64,000 bases of DNA, from positions 124,001 to 188,000 of the forward strand of contig NZ_BDAZ01000012.1 of NCBI RefSeq assembly GCF_001612725.1. The letters run 5' to 3'. Below are positions 13,216 through 22,062 of this stretch, piece after piece. The notes under the pieces are model-generated. The model made no database searches. It was not told where the DNA came from and saw nothing but the letters and a program-made list of their open reading frames with translations. Source of the DNA: Nocardia anaemiae NBRC 100462 (GTDB lineage: Bacteria > Actinomycetota > Actinomycetes > Mycobacteriales > Mycobacteriaceae). The translations under genes were made by a program, and so were the position numbers. The stretch's first letter is position 1. Every line of letters starts with the position of its first letter.

Positions 13216-13849
13216 GGTCGAAGTAATCCATCGCCGCCTGCACGGCGGGTTCACCACCACCGGCGGACAGACCGGCGAACGCACCGATGGTCCCGCCGAC
13301 CACGGTCATGACCGGGACGGTGATGAAGTCGAAGACGAAAAGACCGAGCGGAAAGCCGAGCACGAATCCGATGGCCGCACCGATGGCGGCACCGGTCAGC
13401 ACCTGCGGCATGGACTTCTCGACCTGATCGAAGAAGCGCTGCTCGGTGCTCACGTCCCGGACTGGGTCATCGGTCGTGCTGATCGGGGTGAGCGAGAGCC
13501 GGGTGCCCGCCTCGTCGATGGTCGGCACCAGATCGATCCGATGTCCGGCGATCTTCACCGCGGTCGGTAGCGCGGCGACCACCTGCCCGTCGGGATCGGT
13601 CAGCGAGATGACCTTGTTGCCGCGAAGCAGGTCCCAGCGACCCTCCGAAATGGTCGTCACCACGGCGTGACGGTCCTGCGTCGCCGCGACGTGATAGCCG
13701 ATGTGCTGGAAGAAGCCCTGCAGATCGAGCGGTACGTCGGCGGTCGAATTCGGCGCGGCCGGTGCGGGTTCGGCGTGGACGACGCTGGTGCCGATCGTGG
13801 TGGCCGCGAGCGCAAGCAGTGCCGTCGCGGTGATTCTCGAGATCCTCAT
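13205..13849 (-). CDS. Secreted or membrane-anchored hypothetical protein
   Basis: The 214-residue protein has a cleavable signal peptide (MRISRITATALLALAATTI, probable cut after VVHAEP-region Ala) and a mature region of beta-rich character. A Gly/Ala-rich hydrophobic segment follows near the C-terminus (about 150-195; GAAIGAAIGFVLGFPLGLFV) that looks like a glycine-zipper hairpin. Similar proteins of unknown function are common in Nocardia and Rhodococcus cell envelopes. It is convergent and overlaps the end of the HTH gene. Confidence 0.75.
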   Translation of the reverse strand: MRISRITATALLALAATTIGTSVVHAEPAPAAPNSTADVPLDLQGFFQHIGYHVAATQDRHAVVTTISEGRWDLLRGNKVISLTDPDGQVVAALPTAVKIAGHRIDLVPTIDEAGTRLSLTPISTTDDPVRDVSTEQRFFDQVEKSMPQVLTGAAIGAAIGFVLGFPLGLFVFDFITVPVMTVVGGTIGAFAGLSAGGGEPAVQAAMDYFDLNP

Positions 13850-13913
13850 CCTGCTCTTTCATCCGACCACCGGCGTGGAATGTCCGGTTTGCTTCGGACG
13901 AAGATACCCGAAT

Positions 13914-14903
13914 TCAGGTCCTGGCGGGACCCATGCGCCGCTTGCGCGGCTTCAGATGCAGACCGGGCAGCGGCGGGGCCGGAATACGTTGTTGCGGTGT
14001 GTGTCCCGCGATATCGGCGAAGCGCTCGACAACGTGTTTCTCCCAATCGTTTCGGGCCTCGACGATGTCCTCGTGACTGCGGCCGACGAAGTTCCACCAC
14101 ATCACCAGTTCCTCACCGAACGGCTCGCCGCCGATGAGCGCAAAATGCGCGCCCTCGGTGCTGTCGAGGCGCAGTTCGTCGCGGCCGGTGCCCAGGTAGA
14201 GCAGTGGGCCGGCGGCGATTTCGGTGCCATCGGCGGTGACATTGCCCTCGATCACCATGAGCGCGTGCTCGAAATCGGGGTCGAGGGCGATGGCGGTGTC
14301 GGTGCCCGGTTCGATCCGTACATCCGCGCCGACAATCGGTGTGTACGCCTTGGCGGGCGAGGTGAGCCCGGCGAACGTGCCGATCAACACGATGGCTCGC
14401 AAACCCGGTGCTTGGTAGACCGGCAGCTCACGATGCTGTTCGAAATGTGGATCGATCCCGAGGCTGTCGCCGGGCAACGCGATCCACAACTGCAGGCCGT
14501 GCCCGGCGTGCGCCCCCGCGACGCCGTATTCGGAATGGGCGATGCCGCGCCCGGAGGTCATCAGATTCAGCTGCCCCGGCTCGATCTGCACATCGGAGCC
14601 GATCGAATCGCGGTGCCGGATGCGTCCGTCGAACGGCCAGGTCACCGTCTGCAATCCGATATGCGGGTGCGGATCGATATCCGGTGACGCACCCGTCTTG
14701 GTGACTGTGGGCGAGCCGAAGTGATCGAGGAAGCACCAGGCGCCGACCGTCGGCAGATCACGTTGCGGCAGTACGCGTTCCACGTAAACACCGCGCACTC
14801 CGCCGAGTGGGACCTCGCGCGCCGGATAGAGCTCCGCGACCGGCCCGGGACCCGGTGTCGCCTCACACACCGCTTCCTCGGGATGCGCATCGAGATCACT
14901 CAT
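13914..14903 (-). CDS. Pirin family protein
   Basis: The 329-residue bicupin of the pirin family has the metal-binding His set in DPHPHIGLQTVTWPFDGRI and RGIAHSEYG, followed by a second cupin (about 180-280). Bacterial pirins can be quercetinase-like dioxygenases or regulatory proteins; the substrate here is unknown. The start overlaps the stop of the upstream decarboxylase-acetyltransferase gene by ATGA (14900-14903), so translation is probably coupled. It is the last gene of the merR-led operon. Confidence 0.9.
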   Translation of the reverse strand: MSDLDAHPEEAVCEATPGPGPVAELYPAREVPLGGVRGVYVERVLPQRDLPTVGAWCFLDHFGSPTVTKTGASPDIDPHPHIGLQTVTWPFDGRIRHRDSIGSDVQIEPGQLNLMTSGRGIAHSEYGVAGAHAGHGLQLWIALPGDSLGIDPHFEQHRELPVYQAPGLRAIVLIGTFAGLTSPAKAYTPIVGADVRIEPGTDTAIALDPDFEHALMVIEGNVTADGTEIAAGPLLYLGTGRDELRLDSTEGAHFALIGGEPFGEELVMWWNFVGRSHEDIVEARNDWEKHVVERFADIAGHTPQQRIPAPPLPGLHLKPRKRRMGPART

Positions 14904-15688
14904 CGGGTGACGCCCTTGCCGATCACATGCTCGTCGTACTTCGGATGCTTCTCCAGGTAGGCCTTGATGAACGGGCACAGCGGCCGGATCACCCGGCCGC
15001 GGGTGACCGCATCCTCGACCGCGTGCTCGGCCAGGACGGTGCCGAGACCCTTACCGGAAAACGCGCCATCGATCTCGGTGTGAATGAACACCGTCTCGTC
15101 GTCGCGCTCCTCGTACTCGGCGAATCCGGCCAATTCGCCGCCGTAGAAAACCTCGTAGCGCTGCTTCTCGTCGTTGCGAACGACCTTGCTCTCGGGCGTC
15201 GATTCGGTCATGGTGGACTTCTCCTTCGTCGGGCGTACCGGGTGCTTGCTCAGGATCGATACGCGGTTGAACGCGCCGATCGTGGTGGCGACCCAGAGGA
15301 TCGCCGAGACCTGCTCATCCGATAAATGCTCCCGTGCCAGAGCGTACTCACGATCCATCGTGGCCTCGTCCGGCAGCGTGGTGGTGAGTTCGGCAAGTGC
15401 CAGCGCGGCCCGTTCCCGCGGCGTGTACAGCTCCGTGCGCCGCCACGCGGACAGTACGGCGAGTTCACGCTCGGTGGCACCGGCGCCGACGGCGGCGCGA
15501 TGGTGTACGTCCAGGCAGTAGGCGCAGCCGTTGATCTGCGAGACGCGCAGATTGATCAGTTCGATGAGCCTGCGGTCGAGTCCAGCCTCGGCACCCGCCG
15601 CGCGGACCGCGCTGGCCACGGTGTTCAGCGCGCGAAACGCCTCGGGTGTCTGTTTATCGATGAATACGCGTCTGCCGGAGGACTCCAT
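14900..15688 (-). CDS. Carboxymuconolactone decarboxylase/AhpD-like domain fused to a GNAT acetyltransferase-like domain
   Basis: One 262-residue frame carries two proteins' worth of domains. Residues about 1-155 are an AhpD/CMD-type alkylhydroperoxidase with the CxxC-H motif NGCAYCLDVHHRAA. After a short linker (HPVRPTKEKST) comes a small GNAT-like domain (about 160-262) with GKGLGTVLAEHAVEDA and PLCPFIKAYLEKHP, typical of YjdJ-type N-acetyltransferases. An internal ATG at 15211 (MTESTPES) has AAGGAG at 15221-15226, so the acetyltransferase may also be made separately. Normally these are two genes. It is flanked by merR upstream and pirin downstream in one operon. Confidence 0.85.
   Translation of the reverse strand: MESSGRRVFIDKQTPEAFRALNTVASAVRAAGAEAGLDRRLIELINLRVSQINGCAYCLDVHHRAAVGAGATERELAVLSAWRRTELYTPRERAALALAELTTTLPDEATMDREYALAREHLSDEQVSAILWVATTIGAFNRVSILSKHPVRPTKEKSTMTESTPESKVVRNDEKQRYEVFYGGELAGFAEYEERDDETVFIHTEIDGAFSGKGLGTVLAEHAVEDAVTRGRVIRPLCPFIKAYLEKHPKYDEHVIGKGVTR
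15221..15226 (-). promoter_or_regulatory. Internal ribosome-binding site inside the fusion gene
   Basis: AAGGAG on the minus strand lies 9 nt before the in-frame ATG at 15211 that begins the acetyltransferase domain. Its strength suggests that the two domains were, or still are, translated as separate products. Confidence 0.65.
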
Positions 15689-15766
15689 GGACCGGATAGT
15701 AGAGCAGCACGGTGACCGGACTGCGGTCCGGATCATCCTGCTGCGCTGGGTTCCTCGGGATAGCAG

Positions 15767-16216
15767 TCATTTCGTGAGTGCGGCCGGTTTGGCGGCGGCG
15801 GTCTTGCCCTCGTACAGGTCGATCTTGTAATCGAGTACGGCCAGGGTCTGACGGAGTTCGTCGATCTTGGCGAGCACCTCCGCGCGGGTATTGCGGAACA
15901 TCTGCAGCCGCTCGGGCACGGTGGATTCCCCCTCCCGCACCAATTCGGCATAGCGGACCATGTCCGCCACCGACATACCGGTGGTGCGCAGCCTGCCGAT
16001 CAACGCCAACCACTCCAGATCGCGCTTGCTGAACCGCCGCTTCCCGGCGTGATCGCGCCCGATGTAATTCATCAGCCCGATCCGCTCGTACCAGCGCAGC
16101 GTGTCGCGACTGAGTCCCGATCGATCCGCCGCCTCGCCGATCGAATACTGCGGCTTCTCCCGATCCGCGTCCACGACTTGCTCGTCACCGACAACCTGAC
16201 CTACGGCTCCACCCAC
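15767..16216 (-). CDS. MerR family transcriptional regulator
   Basis: The 149-residue protein has a MerR winged helix (about 23-90; YSIGEAADRSGLSRDTLRWY and ERIGLM) and a C-terminal coiled-coil dimerisation helix (about 95-140). No cysteine cluster for metal sensing is seen, so it belongs to the effector-responsive MerR group. It is 78 bp upstream of the decarboxylase-acetyltransferase gene in the same direction and probably autoregulates that operon. The first 20 residues are poorly conserved in character, so the true start may be a little downstream. Confidence 0.9.
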   Translation of the reverse strand: MGGAVGQVVGDEQVVDADREKPQYSIGEAADRSGLSRDTLRWYERIGLMNYIGRDHAGKRRFSKRDLEWLALIGRLRTTGMSVADMVRYAELVREGESTVPERLQMFRNTRAEVLAKIDELRQTLAVLDYKIDLYEGKTAAAKPAALTK

Positions 16217-16390
16217 TGCACTCGCCTTTCTCGATGACCAAAACCGACGTTAGTAACCCGGAGCGCACTCCAAGCAAGCTCCAATTCTGCCGAATCACGG
16301 ATTCGGCTGCAGCCACCTGACGCGCCCGAAAGCGGTCATCGTCGCGCATCCGCTACGCGGCGATGACCGACATGGGCCGGTTCGCGGGGT

Positions 16391-16759
16391 TCAGTCGCGC
16401 TTGGGCAGCTCCTGCACAGCCCATTTGTTGCCGTCCGGATCGGCGAAGAAGGTGAACAGTCCCCAGCCCATGTCCTTTACCGGCGACGCCTCCACACCCG
16501 AGGCGACCAACTGCTGGTACGCCTCCTCGGCGCTCGCGACGACCATCTGCATGCCTTCGACGCTGCCCGGTGCGGCGTCGGTAATGCCTTCGCCGATGCA
16601 GATGGAGCAGCCGGAGCCGGGTGGGGTCAGCTGGACGAAGCGCAGGCTCTCGTTGACGCGGTGGTCGTGGTCGGCATTGAAGCCGATCTTGGTGTAGAAG
16701 TCCTTGGCGCGGTCCACATCGGTCACCGGGATTGCGACCAGTTCGATTTTCCAATCCAT
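16391..16759 (-). CDS. VOC family (glyoxalase/bleomycin-resistance-like) protein
   Basis: The 122-residue single VOC domain has paired beta-alpha-beta-beta-beta units, with IPVTDVDRAKDFYTKIGF at the start and FFADPDGNKWAVQELP at the end. The family includes glyoxalases, dioxygenase halves and antibiotic-binding proteins; nothing here assigns a substrate. It is a single-gene unit, divergent from the small membrane protein. Confidence 0.85.
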   Translation of the reverse strand: MDWKIELVAIPVTDVDRAKDFYTKIGFNADHDHRVNESLRFVQLTPPGSGCSICIGEGITDAAPGSVEGMQMVVASAEEAYQQLVASGVEASPVKDMGWGLFTFFADPDGNKWAVQELPKRD

Positions 16760-16818
16760 CCGTCGAGCATCCCACCCGCTCGACGGCGAGAACTGGTTTT
16801 CGCACCTACCCTGGTGAC

Positions 16819-17022
16819 ATGCCAGGTAAGGACATCGACCGGATCAGGGCCCGCTCGGCCTGGGCCACGGTCAAGGAAAGCCCCGTGATCACCGCCATCG
16901 CGGTGGCGCCGTTCGTGCTGGCGCTCGGCGTCGTGTGGTGGCTGCTCGGCGGATTCGCCGCGTTCGTGCTGCTCGTCGTCCTCGGCGTCGTTGTGGTCGT
17001 CGGCGGCAAACTACTGCACTGA
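16819..17022 (+). CDS. Small membrane protein
   Basis: The 67-residue protein has a charged N-terminus (MPGKDIDRIRARSAW) and one or two closely packed hydrophobic helices (about 24-63, rich in Val, Leu and Ala), ending GGKLLH. The ATG at 16819 is followed by good codon bias. It is convergent with sixA, with a 9-bp gap. The function is unknown. Confidence 0.6.
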   Translation: MPGKDIDRIRARSAWATVKESPVITAIAVAPFVLALGVVWWLLGGFAAFVLLVVLGVVVVVGGKLLH

Positions 17023-17031
17023 GCGCCGCGT

Positions 17032-17523
17032 TCAGCGCGGTATGTGGAAGCGCACCAGATCGCCGGTGCCCTCGTCCACCTGCGCCCACGGCCGGTCGAA
17101 TTCGAGTACCGCGAGTGCCGACGTGGGGAACTTCCGGCTGAGCTCGATCGCCGGTTCGGAATCGCGATTGCTCGCCAACTCCCATGCCGTCCACGGCATT
17201 CCGGGCGCATGCCCGATTACCAGCAGCGTCGTGACATCGTCATCGCTGAGCTGGACCAATTCGATGAGCGTGCGCGGTGACGCCTCGTAGATGCCCGCCT
17301 CGTAGACCACCGGTGCGGTAACTCCGGTGGCGGCCAGCGTTTCCCGGGTGCGGGTCGCGGTCGAGCACCGTACCGCATCGATCGGCGGCTGGGTCTCGCG
17401 TAACCACTGACCGGCAAGTCCGGCCTCGCGCTGACCACGCGGCGCAAGCGGGCGCTCGTGATCGGAGATACCGTTGGGATAGGCCGACTTACCGTGCCGC
17501 ATGAGGATCAGAGTCCGCACCAT
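17032..17523 (-). CDS. SixA-type histidine phosphatase
   Basis: The 163-residue protein of the histidine phosphatase superfamily has the RHG motif in LILMRHGKSAYPNG, the conserved Arg in RCSTATRTRETL, and the second catalytic His in LLVIGHAPGM. Its small size and the DHERPLAPRGQREA segment place it with SixA-like phosphohistidine phosphatases. ATG 17523 (MVRTLILMRHG) is the natural start. The phosphoprotein target is unknown. Confidence 0.88.
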   Translation of the reverse strand: MVRTLILMRHGKSAYPNGISDHERPLAPRGQREAGLAGQWLRETQPPIDAVRCSTATRTRETLAATGVTAPVVYEAGIYEASPRTLIELVQLSDDDVTTLLVIGHAPGMPWTAWELASNRDSEPAIELSRKFPTSALAVLEFDRPWAQVDEGTGDLVRFHIPR

Positions 17524-17706
17524 GGAGATACCGTAAGCCCTCCGGAGGAGAGGCCTCGAACACACTCGAGGCAAACTGAAAGCGGCATCACATCACGGCG
17601 CCTGATGGGGCACCCTCCGTCGGCACCGTGGCGATGACGCTCCCGACCCACTCCCGACACCCTTGGGTGGCTATAGCCCAGGTACATTTTCGAGGATCTG
17701 CACAAT

Positions 17707-19377
17707 ATGGCCTACGTAATCACGCAGCGTTGTTGCAACGACGCCAGCTGCGTCACTGAGTGCCCGGTCGATTGCATCCGTCCCACCCCGGACCAGCCGG
17801 AATTCGCGACGACCGAGATGCTCTACATCGACCCCGACACCTGTATCGACTGCGGTGCCTGCGTCGACGCGTGCCCGGTGGAGGCCATCTTCTCCGAGGA
17901 TGATCTGACCGCGTCGCTGGCCAGGTATCGAGACATCAACGCCGCCTACTTCCAACGGCATCCACTCGAATCGAATTTCGATCCGATCGTCACGCCCGCG
18001 CGCCCGCCCAAGGAACTCGGCACGCTGCGCGTCGCGATCGTCGGCGCGGGACCCGCGGCCTGTTACGCGGCCGACGAACTGCTGCGCCGCTGCGATGTCG
18101 AGGTCGAGATGTTCGACCGGCTGCCGACGCCGTGGGGTCTGGTGCGTGCGGGCGTCGCCCCGGACCACCCGGGCACGAAGACGGTCTCCGGGCTGTTCGA
18201 GTCGGCCTTCCGGCGCGAGGCGCTGCAGTACCACCTCAATGTGGAGGTCGGCTCGCACATCACCCATGAGGAACTGCTCGCCCATCACCACGCGGTCATC
18301 TACGCGGTGGGCGCGTCCTCCGACCGGCGTCTCGGTGTGCCGGGCGAGGATCTGCCCGGCAGCCATTCCGCCACCGAATTCGTCGCCTGGTACAACGGCC
18401 ATCCGGACTACGCGGATCGCACGTTCGACCTGTCCGGCGAGCGCGCGGTGATCGTCGGCAACGGCAATGTCGCCCTCGATGTCGCTCGCGTGCTGACGGT
18501 GGACCCGGACGAACTCGCCAAGACCGATATCGCCGACCATGCCCTGGACGCATTGCGCGGCAGCAATATTCGCGAGGTCGTCGTACTCGGTCGGCGTGGT
18601 CCGCTGCAGGCTGCCTACACCTCGCCGGAGTTCCTGGCACTGACGCATCTGAAGGGCGTCGATGTCATCGTCGAGGAGGCCGACCTGGCACTCGACCCGG
18701 GCAGCCAGGCGCTGCTGGACGATCCCGAGGTCGAGCCGTCGCTGGAGCTGAAGTACACGCTGGCCAAGGAGTACGCGTCGGGGCGTCGTGATCCGGCCAA
18801 TAAGCGGATCGTCTTCCGCTACCTGGTCTCGCCGACGGCATTGCACGGCGCCGATCACGTCGAGTCGGTGGAGTTCGCGCACAACGAGTTGGTCAGCGAG
18901 AACAGCCAGTTGCTGGCGCGCACGACCGATCGCAGCGAAACCCTGGACACCGGACTTGTTCTGCGTTCCATCGGCTACAAGGGCGAAGCGATCAAGGATC
19001 TGCCCTTCGACGAACGCCGTGCTGTCGTCCCCAATGAGCACGGTCGCGTCATCGGCGAGGACGGTATTCCGGTGCCCGGCGTGTACGTGAGCGGCTGGAT
19101 CAAGCGCGGTCCGCGCGGTGTCATCGGCTCCAACCGCATCGACGCCGAGGAGACCGTCGAGCAGCTCATCGCCGACTTCACCGCGGGCAAACTCGCTGTG
19201 CCACAGCGCGATCGGGCCGCGCTGAAGGCGCTGCTCGGACAGCGGCAGGCCGATCTGGTCGACCGTGAGGGCTGGAAGGCGATCGATACGGCGGAGAAGT
19301 CCGCGGGTAAGGCGTCAGGCCGTCCGCGGGTCAAGTTCACTACCCGTGAGGATCTGCTCAAGGCCGCGCGCGGCTGA
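17707..19377 (+). CDS. fprB: Ferredoxin fused to ferredoxin-NADP reductase
   Basis: The 556-residue fusion has an N-terminal ferredoxin domain (about 1-75) with two cysteine clusters, CCNDASCVTECPVDC and CIDCGACVDACP. It is followed by an adrenodoxin reductase-like flavoprotein with an FAD-binding motif (VAIVGAGPAACYAADELL) and an NADP-binding motif (VIVGNGNVALDVARVL), and a C-terminal GVYVSGWIKRGPRGVIG. This is the FprB architecture of mycobacteria and nocardiae. It transfers electrons from NADPH through ferredoxin to cytochromes P450 and other partners. It is monocistronic and ends at a strong terminator. Confidence 0.95.
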   Translation: MAYVITQRCCNDASCVTECPVDCIRPTPDQPEFATTEMLYIDPDTCIDCGACVDACPVEAIFSEDDLTASLARYRDINAAYFQRHPLESNFDPIVTPARPPKELGTLRVAIVGAGPAACYAADELLRRCDVEVEMFDRLPTPWGLVRAGVAPDHPGTKTVSGLFESAFRREALQYHLNVEVGSHITHEELLAHHHAVIYAVGASSDRRLGVPGEDLPGSHSATEFVAWYNGHPDYADRTFDLSGERAVIVGNGNVALDVARVLTVDPDELAKTDIADHALDALRGSNIREVVVLGRRGPLQAAYTSPEFLALTHLKGVDVIVEEADLALDPGSQALLDDPEVEPSLELKYTLAKEYASGRRDPANKRIVFRYLVSPTALHGADHVESVEFAHNELVSENSQLLARTTDRSETLDTGLVLRSIGYKGEAIKDLPFDERRAVVPNEHGRVIGEDGIPVPGVYVSGWIKRGPRGVIGSNRIDAEETVEQLIADFTAGKLAVPQRDRAALKALLGQRQADLVDREGWKAIDTAEKSAGKASGRPRVKFTTREDLLKAARG

Positions 19378-19383
19378 ACAGAC

Positions 19384-19420
19384 AACCGGCTCCGTTCCCT
19401 GAACGGAGCCGGTTTTCTTT
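19384..19420 (+). terminator. Intrinsic terminator after fprB
   Basis: A perfect 13-bp stem (19384-19396 with 19402-19414), a 5-nt loop and TTCTTT lie 6 bp after the fprB stop. It overlaps the stop end of the convergent thioesterase gene and may act in both directions. Confidence 0.88.
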
Positions 19421-20186
19421 ACAGGGGCATGATGCGCACGACGGTCGTGGTGGTGCCGCCGACCACGAACCACAACCGCAGCACCGGCCGTCCGGAGCGG
19501 TCGCCCGGTTCGTAGCGGCTGCGCACGGTGACATGCTGACGAGCCAGTACCGGCGCGACGTACTCGATCACCGCGCGATGCGGCCCCGCGACCAGCTTGG
19601 GGTATTCGACCAGGAACTGTTCCACCGCCTGCCAATAACAGGCATTGTTGACGTGGTTGTACTGGTCGATATCGGTGGCCCGCACCGGGAACGGCATATC
19701 GGTATCCGATTCCGGCGGGGTGGCGTCGGTGAGATAGGGCCGCCAGCGCAGGCGGTGCTCATTGGTGGTCTGCGCCAGATAGGCCAGGCCCTCGTCGCTG
19801 ATCCTGGCTGGCATATTGTTGGACTCGCTGATATTGATCCAGAAGCCCTCGGTCTCGATCAATCCACCGTTCGCGCTGGTGATGCGCACCCGCATATTCG
19901 TCCACCGGGTGGACATGCTCGAACACCACCGCAGCAACCGCACCTGGTCGGGCCACAGGATCGGCCGGATCACGTCGATCACCGTACGACGCACGATCCA
20001 GCTCGGATCGGTCGTATGCAGATTCGTCTGTTGCAGTTGCTCCCAGGCGATGTCCTGCAGATAACGGGCGACTGCGTCGAACCGCAAGCGGTTGTACGGA
20101 TCTACATCGCCAGCCCGGATGGGCCACGCCGACGCAAACCCCATGCCCTCCTGGGGAAGCGGGGCGAGTGGCTGATCGAGTGACAC
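19419..20186 (-). CDS. Acyl-ACP thioesterase family protein
   Basis: The 255-residue double-hotdog protein has a first domain with DVDPYNRLRFDAVARYLQD and a second with DIDQYNHVNNACYWQAVEQF, which holds the Asn/His pair typical of FatA-like acyl-ACP thioesterases. Members release fatty acids from acyl carrier protein or CoA; mycobacteria carry comparable proteins. It is convergent with fprB and appears to be a single-gene unit with its promoter in the 250-bp region up to 20440. That region holds no gene I can support. Confidence 0.85.
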   Translation of the reverse strand: MSLDQPLAPLPQEGMGFASAWPIRAGDVDPYNRLRFDAVARYLQDIAWEQLQQTNLHTTDPSWIVRRTVIDVIRPILWPDQVRLLRWCSSMSTRWTNMRVRITSANGGLIETEGFWINISESNNMPARISDEGLAYLAQTTNEHRLRWRPYLTDATPPESDTDMPFPVRATDIDQYNHVNNACYWQAVEQFLVEYPKLVAGPHRAVIEYVAPVLARQHVTVRSRYEPGDRSGRPVLRLWFVVGGTTTTVVRIMPL

Positions 20187-20439
20187 TGGTGCTCCTCGCG
20201 CTGCACGGTGTGCCGCGTTCTCTTACGCTGCTGTTCTGAGACGACTTTACGGGGCGTACGTCACACCCTCGCGCCGAGCCGCCCCTACTCCCATCTGTCG
20301 GTCCCCGGGGCAGTATTGGGCCATGCTCGAGGCCGACCTACCCGCGAAACTCGGCAAACCGGCCGAACACGCCGATCCACAGCGGGACGACACCGCCTGA
20401 TCGCACGGTAGGTCAGGGGGCAATGGGGCGGATCCTCGG

Positions 20440-21594
20440 TCAGTAGCCCTGGTAGGCGCCGCCGCTGTTGACGGCCGCCACACCGGGGACGTTGGACAGG
20501 GAACCATACCGGTCGATGGCGTAGCGGGTTCCGGCGATGATGTTGTCGACCGGGTCGTAGATATTGTCGTGGCCAGGCGCCTTATACGCGTTGAAGGTGC
20601 TGTCGATCGTCTGCATCAGGCCCTTTGAGGGGTGGCCTGCCGCGGCGTTGCTGTCCCAATCGTTGACGATCAACGGGTTGCCGCCGGACTCGTGCTCGAT
20701 GATCATGGCCAGGGCCCGCTCATCGATTTGATCCGGGCTGTACCCCATTTCGATCAACTTGGCCTTGGCCTTCTTGATCCATTCCGCGACGTCGCCCGTC
20801 GGCATCGGCCCGGTCGCGTTGTGCGTACCACCGGTGGTCCCGTAATTCGATGTGCCGGAAGACGATCCGGAGCCGCTGCCATGGTGGCTGCTCGTCACAT
20901 AGCTGGGCTTGCTCGTGTTGGAGTTCGTGGTGGTGGCCGGTGTCGTGCTGGTGTTCTGCGGCTGCGACGCAATGGCATTCGGGTCACCCAGGTTGCCGAA
21001 GGCCTTCTCCAGGTTCTGTACGGCGGTGTCAACCTTGGTTTTTGCGTCGTTAGCGGCCTGCTCGGCTTCCTTCAGCTTCAGAGTGATCTGGTTCGACCAG
21101 TTCGCGGCGTCGGTCTGGGCACGTATCGTGAGGTTTTGGGTGTCGGCGTTCTGGTTGTCTTGGCCGGACAATGGGCCGAGTAACTCGGCGATCCGGGCTG
21201 CCGGATCAATCGTACCGTCGGGGTTCACCGCGAAGCCGGTGATGAGACCCTTGCCGTCAGCCGGAACCGGCGAGGCGGTCTGGATTGTATTGCGCAGCTT
21301 GACGATCTCGTCCTTGAGGTACCGCAGTCGACCCACCTCGGCCTGGAACGCCGTCTGAAGTTCGTGCAACCGCGTACTGACTTCGGAGGCACGGGTCTGC
21401 TCGGTCCCCATCCGCGTGTTCGCCGCAGCGGCGGCGGCACCCGACCAGACCTTGTCGGTTCCGAGCTTCGCGGTGTCTTCCGTCCCTTTGCGAATTGCGG
21501 CATCCAGATTCGTCGAGATCTCGAGCGCGTTATTCGCCGCGGTGGTGAGGTGCTCCGGCTCCCACTTGGCCACATCATCGAGACTGAGGGTCAT
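20440..21594 (-). CDS. WXG-type type VII secretion substrate with C-terminal lytic transglycosylase (SLT) domain
   Basis: The 384-residue protein combines a helical N-terminal domain of WXG100-like character (about 1-105; KVWSGAAAAAANTRM carries the W-x-G turn) with a helical linker rich in Ala/Glu/Lys (about 130-205). A Ser/Thr/Gly-rich spacer follows (about 205-260), then a C-terminal SLT transglycosylase domain (about 265-384; MIIEHESGGNPLIVNDWDS, catalytic Glu in HESGGNP, then SKGLMQTIDSTF). It would cleave peptidoglycan outside the membrane, with the N-terminus as the export signal. There is no Sec signal peptide. It overlaps its upstream partner by ATGA, and no ESX secretion-machine gene is in the window. 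Confidence 0.85.
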   Translation of the reverse strand: MTLSLDDVAKWEPEHLTTAANNALEISTNLDAAIRKGTEDTAKLGTDKVWSGAAAAAANTRMGTEQTRASEVSTRLHELQTAFQAEVGRLRYLKDEIVKLRNTIQTASPVPADGKGLITGFAVNPDGTIDPAARIAELLGPLSGQDNQNADTQNLTIRAQTDAANWSNQITLKLKEAEQAANDAKTKVDTAVQNLEKAFGNLGDPNAIASQPQNTSTTPATTTNSNTSKPSYVTSSHHGSGSGSSSGTSNYGTTGGTHNATGPMPTGDVAEWIKKAKAKLIEMGYSPDQIDERALAMIIEHESGGNPLIVNDWDSNAAAGHPSKGLMQTIDSTFNAYKAPGHDNIYDPVDNIIAGTRYAIDRYGSLSNVPGVAAVNSGGAYQGY

Positions 21595-21914
21595 GGCAGT
21601 TGCAGGCCGATCGTTTTCAGGCTGTTCGCGAAGTCGGTCTCGGCGACTTCGAAGGCGCCCGCGGCGTTGTGGGTGATCGAGGCGATCTTGTCGAGGCGCT
21701 CGCCGATTCGTGTCAGGCTGCGATTGACGGCGTCGGTTGCCGGTTGCACCGCGGTTCCGAATTGGGTGCCGGGCAGTGCGTTCGCCGCGACATCGAAACC
21801 GTCACCGGCGTTGAGCTTTTTGATCCCGTCCGCCTCGTTGCCGAGATTCTTGGCGAAGGTCTGCAGCGCGCCCGCGTCGACGCGCAACGTGCCCGGGTCC
21901 ATTTGATCTACCAC
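21591..21914 (-). CDS. WXG100/EspC-like type VII secretion-associated protein
   Basis: The 107-residue helical protein (DPGTLRVDAGALQTFAKNLG ... FANSLKTIGLQLP) is of the ESX-1 secretion-associated DUF2580/EspC type. Such small helical-hairpin proteins are usually co-exported with, or chaperone, a larger partner. GTG 21914 is preceded by GGGGGAG at proper spacing; a GTG at 21938 is less likely. The stop overlaps the start of the transglycosylase gene by 4 bp, so the pair is translationally coupled. Confidence 0.75.
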   Translation of the reverse strand: MVDQMDPGTLRVDAGALQTFAKNLGNEADGIKKLNAGDGFDVAANALPGTQFGTAVQPATDAVNRSLTRIGERLDKIASITHNAAGAFEVAETDFANSLKTIGLQLP

Positions 21915-22062
21915 GAAAGACTCCCCCTTCGTCCCCACCTCAGGTCGCGGTCAGCATAGCAAAAACGGGTGGTGTGGACAGGGGGCGGAGCGGGGGTGGT
22001 TAGGTTGATCGGGACGTCGGTGATGATGTGGGTGTCGCCGAGTGGGACAGAGAGGTCGGCAT

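Noticed and set aside
20323..20400. A 25-codon frame between the thioesterase and transglycosylase genes
   Set aside because: Too short, no ribosome-binding site and no recognisable motif.
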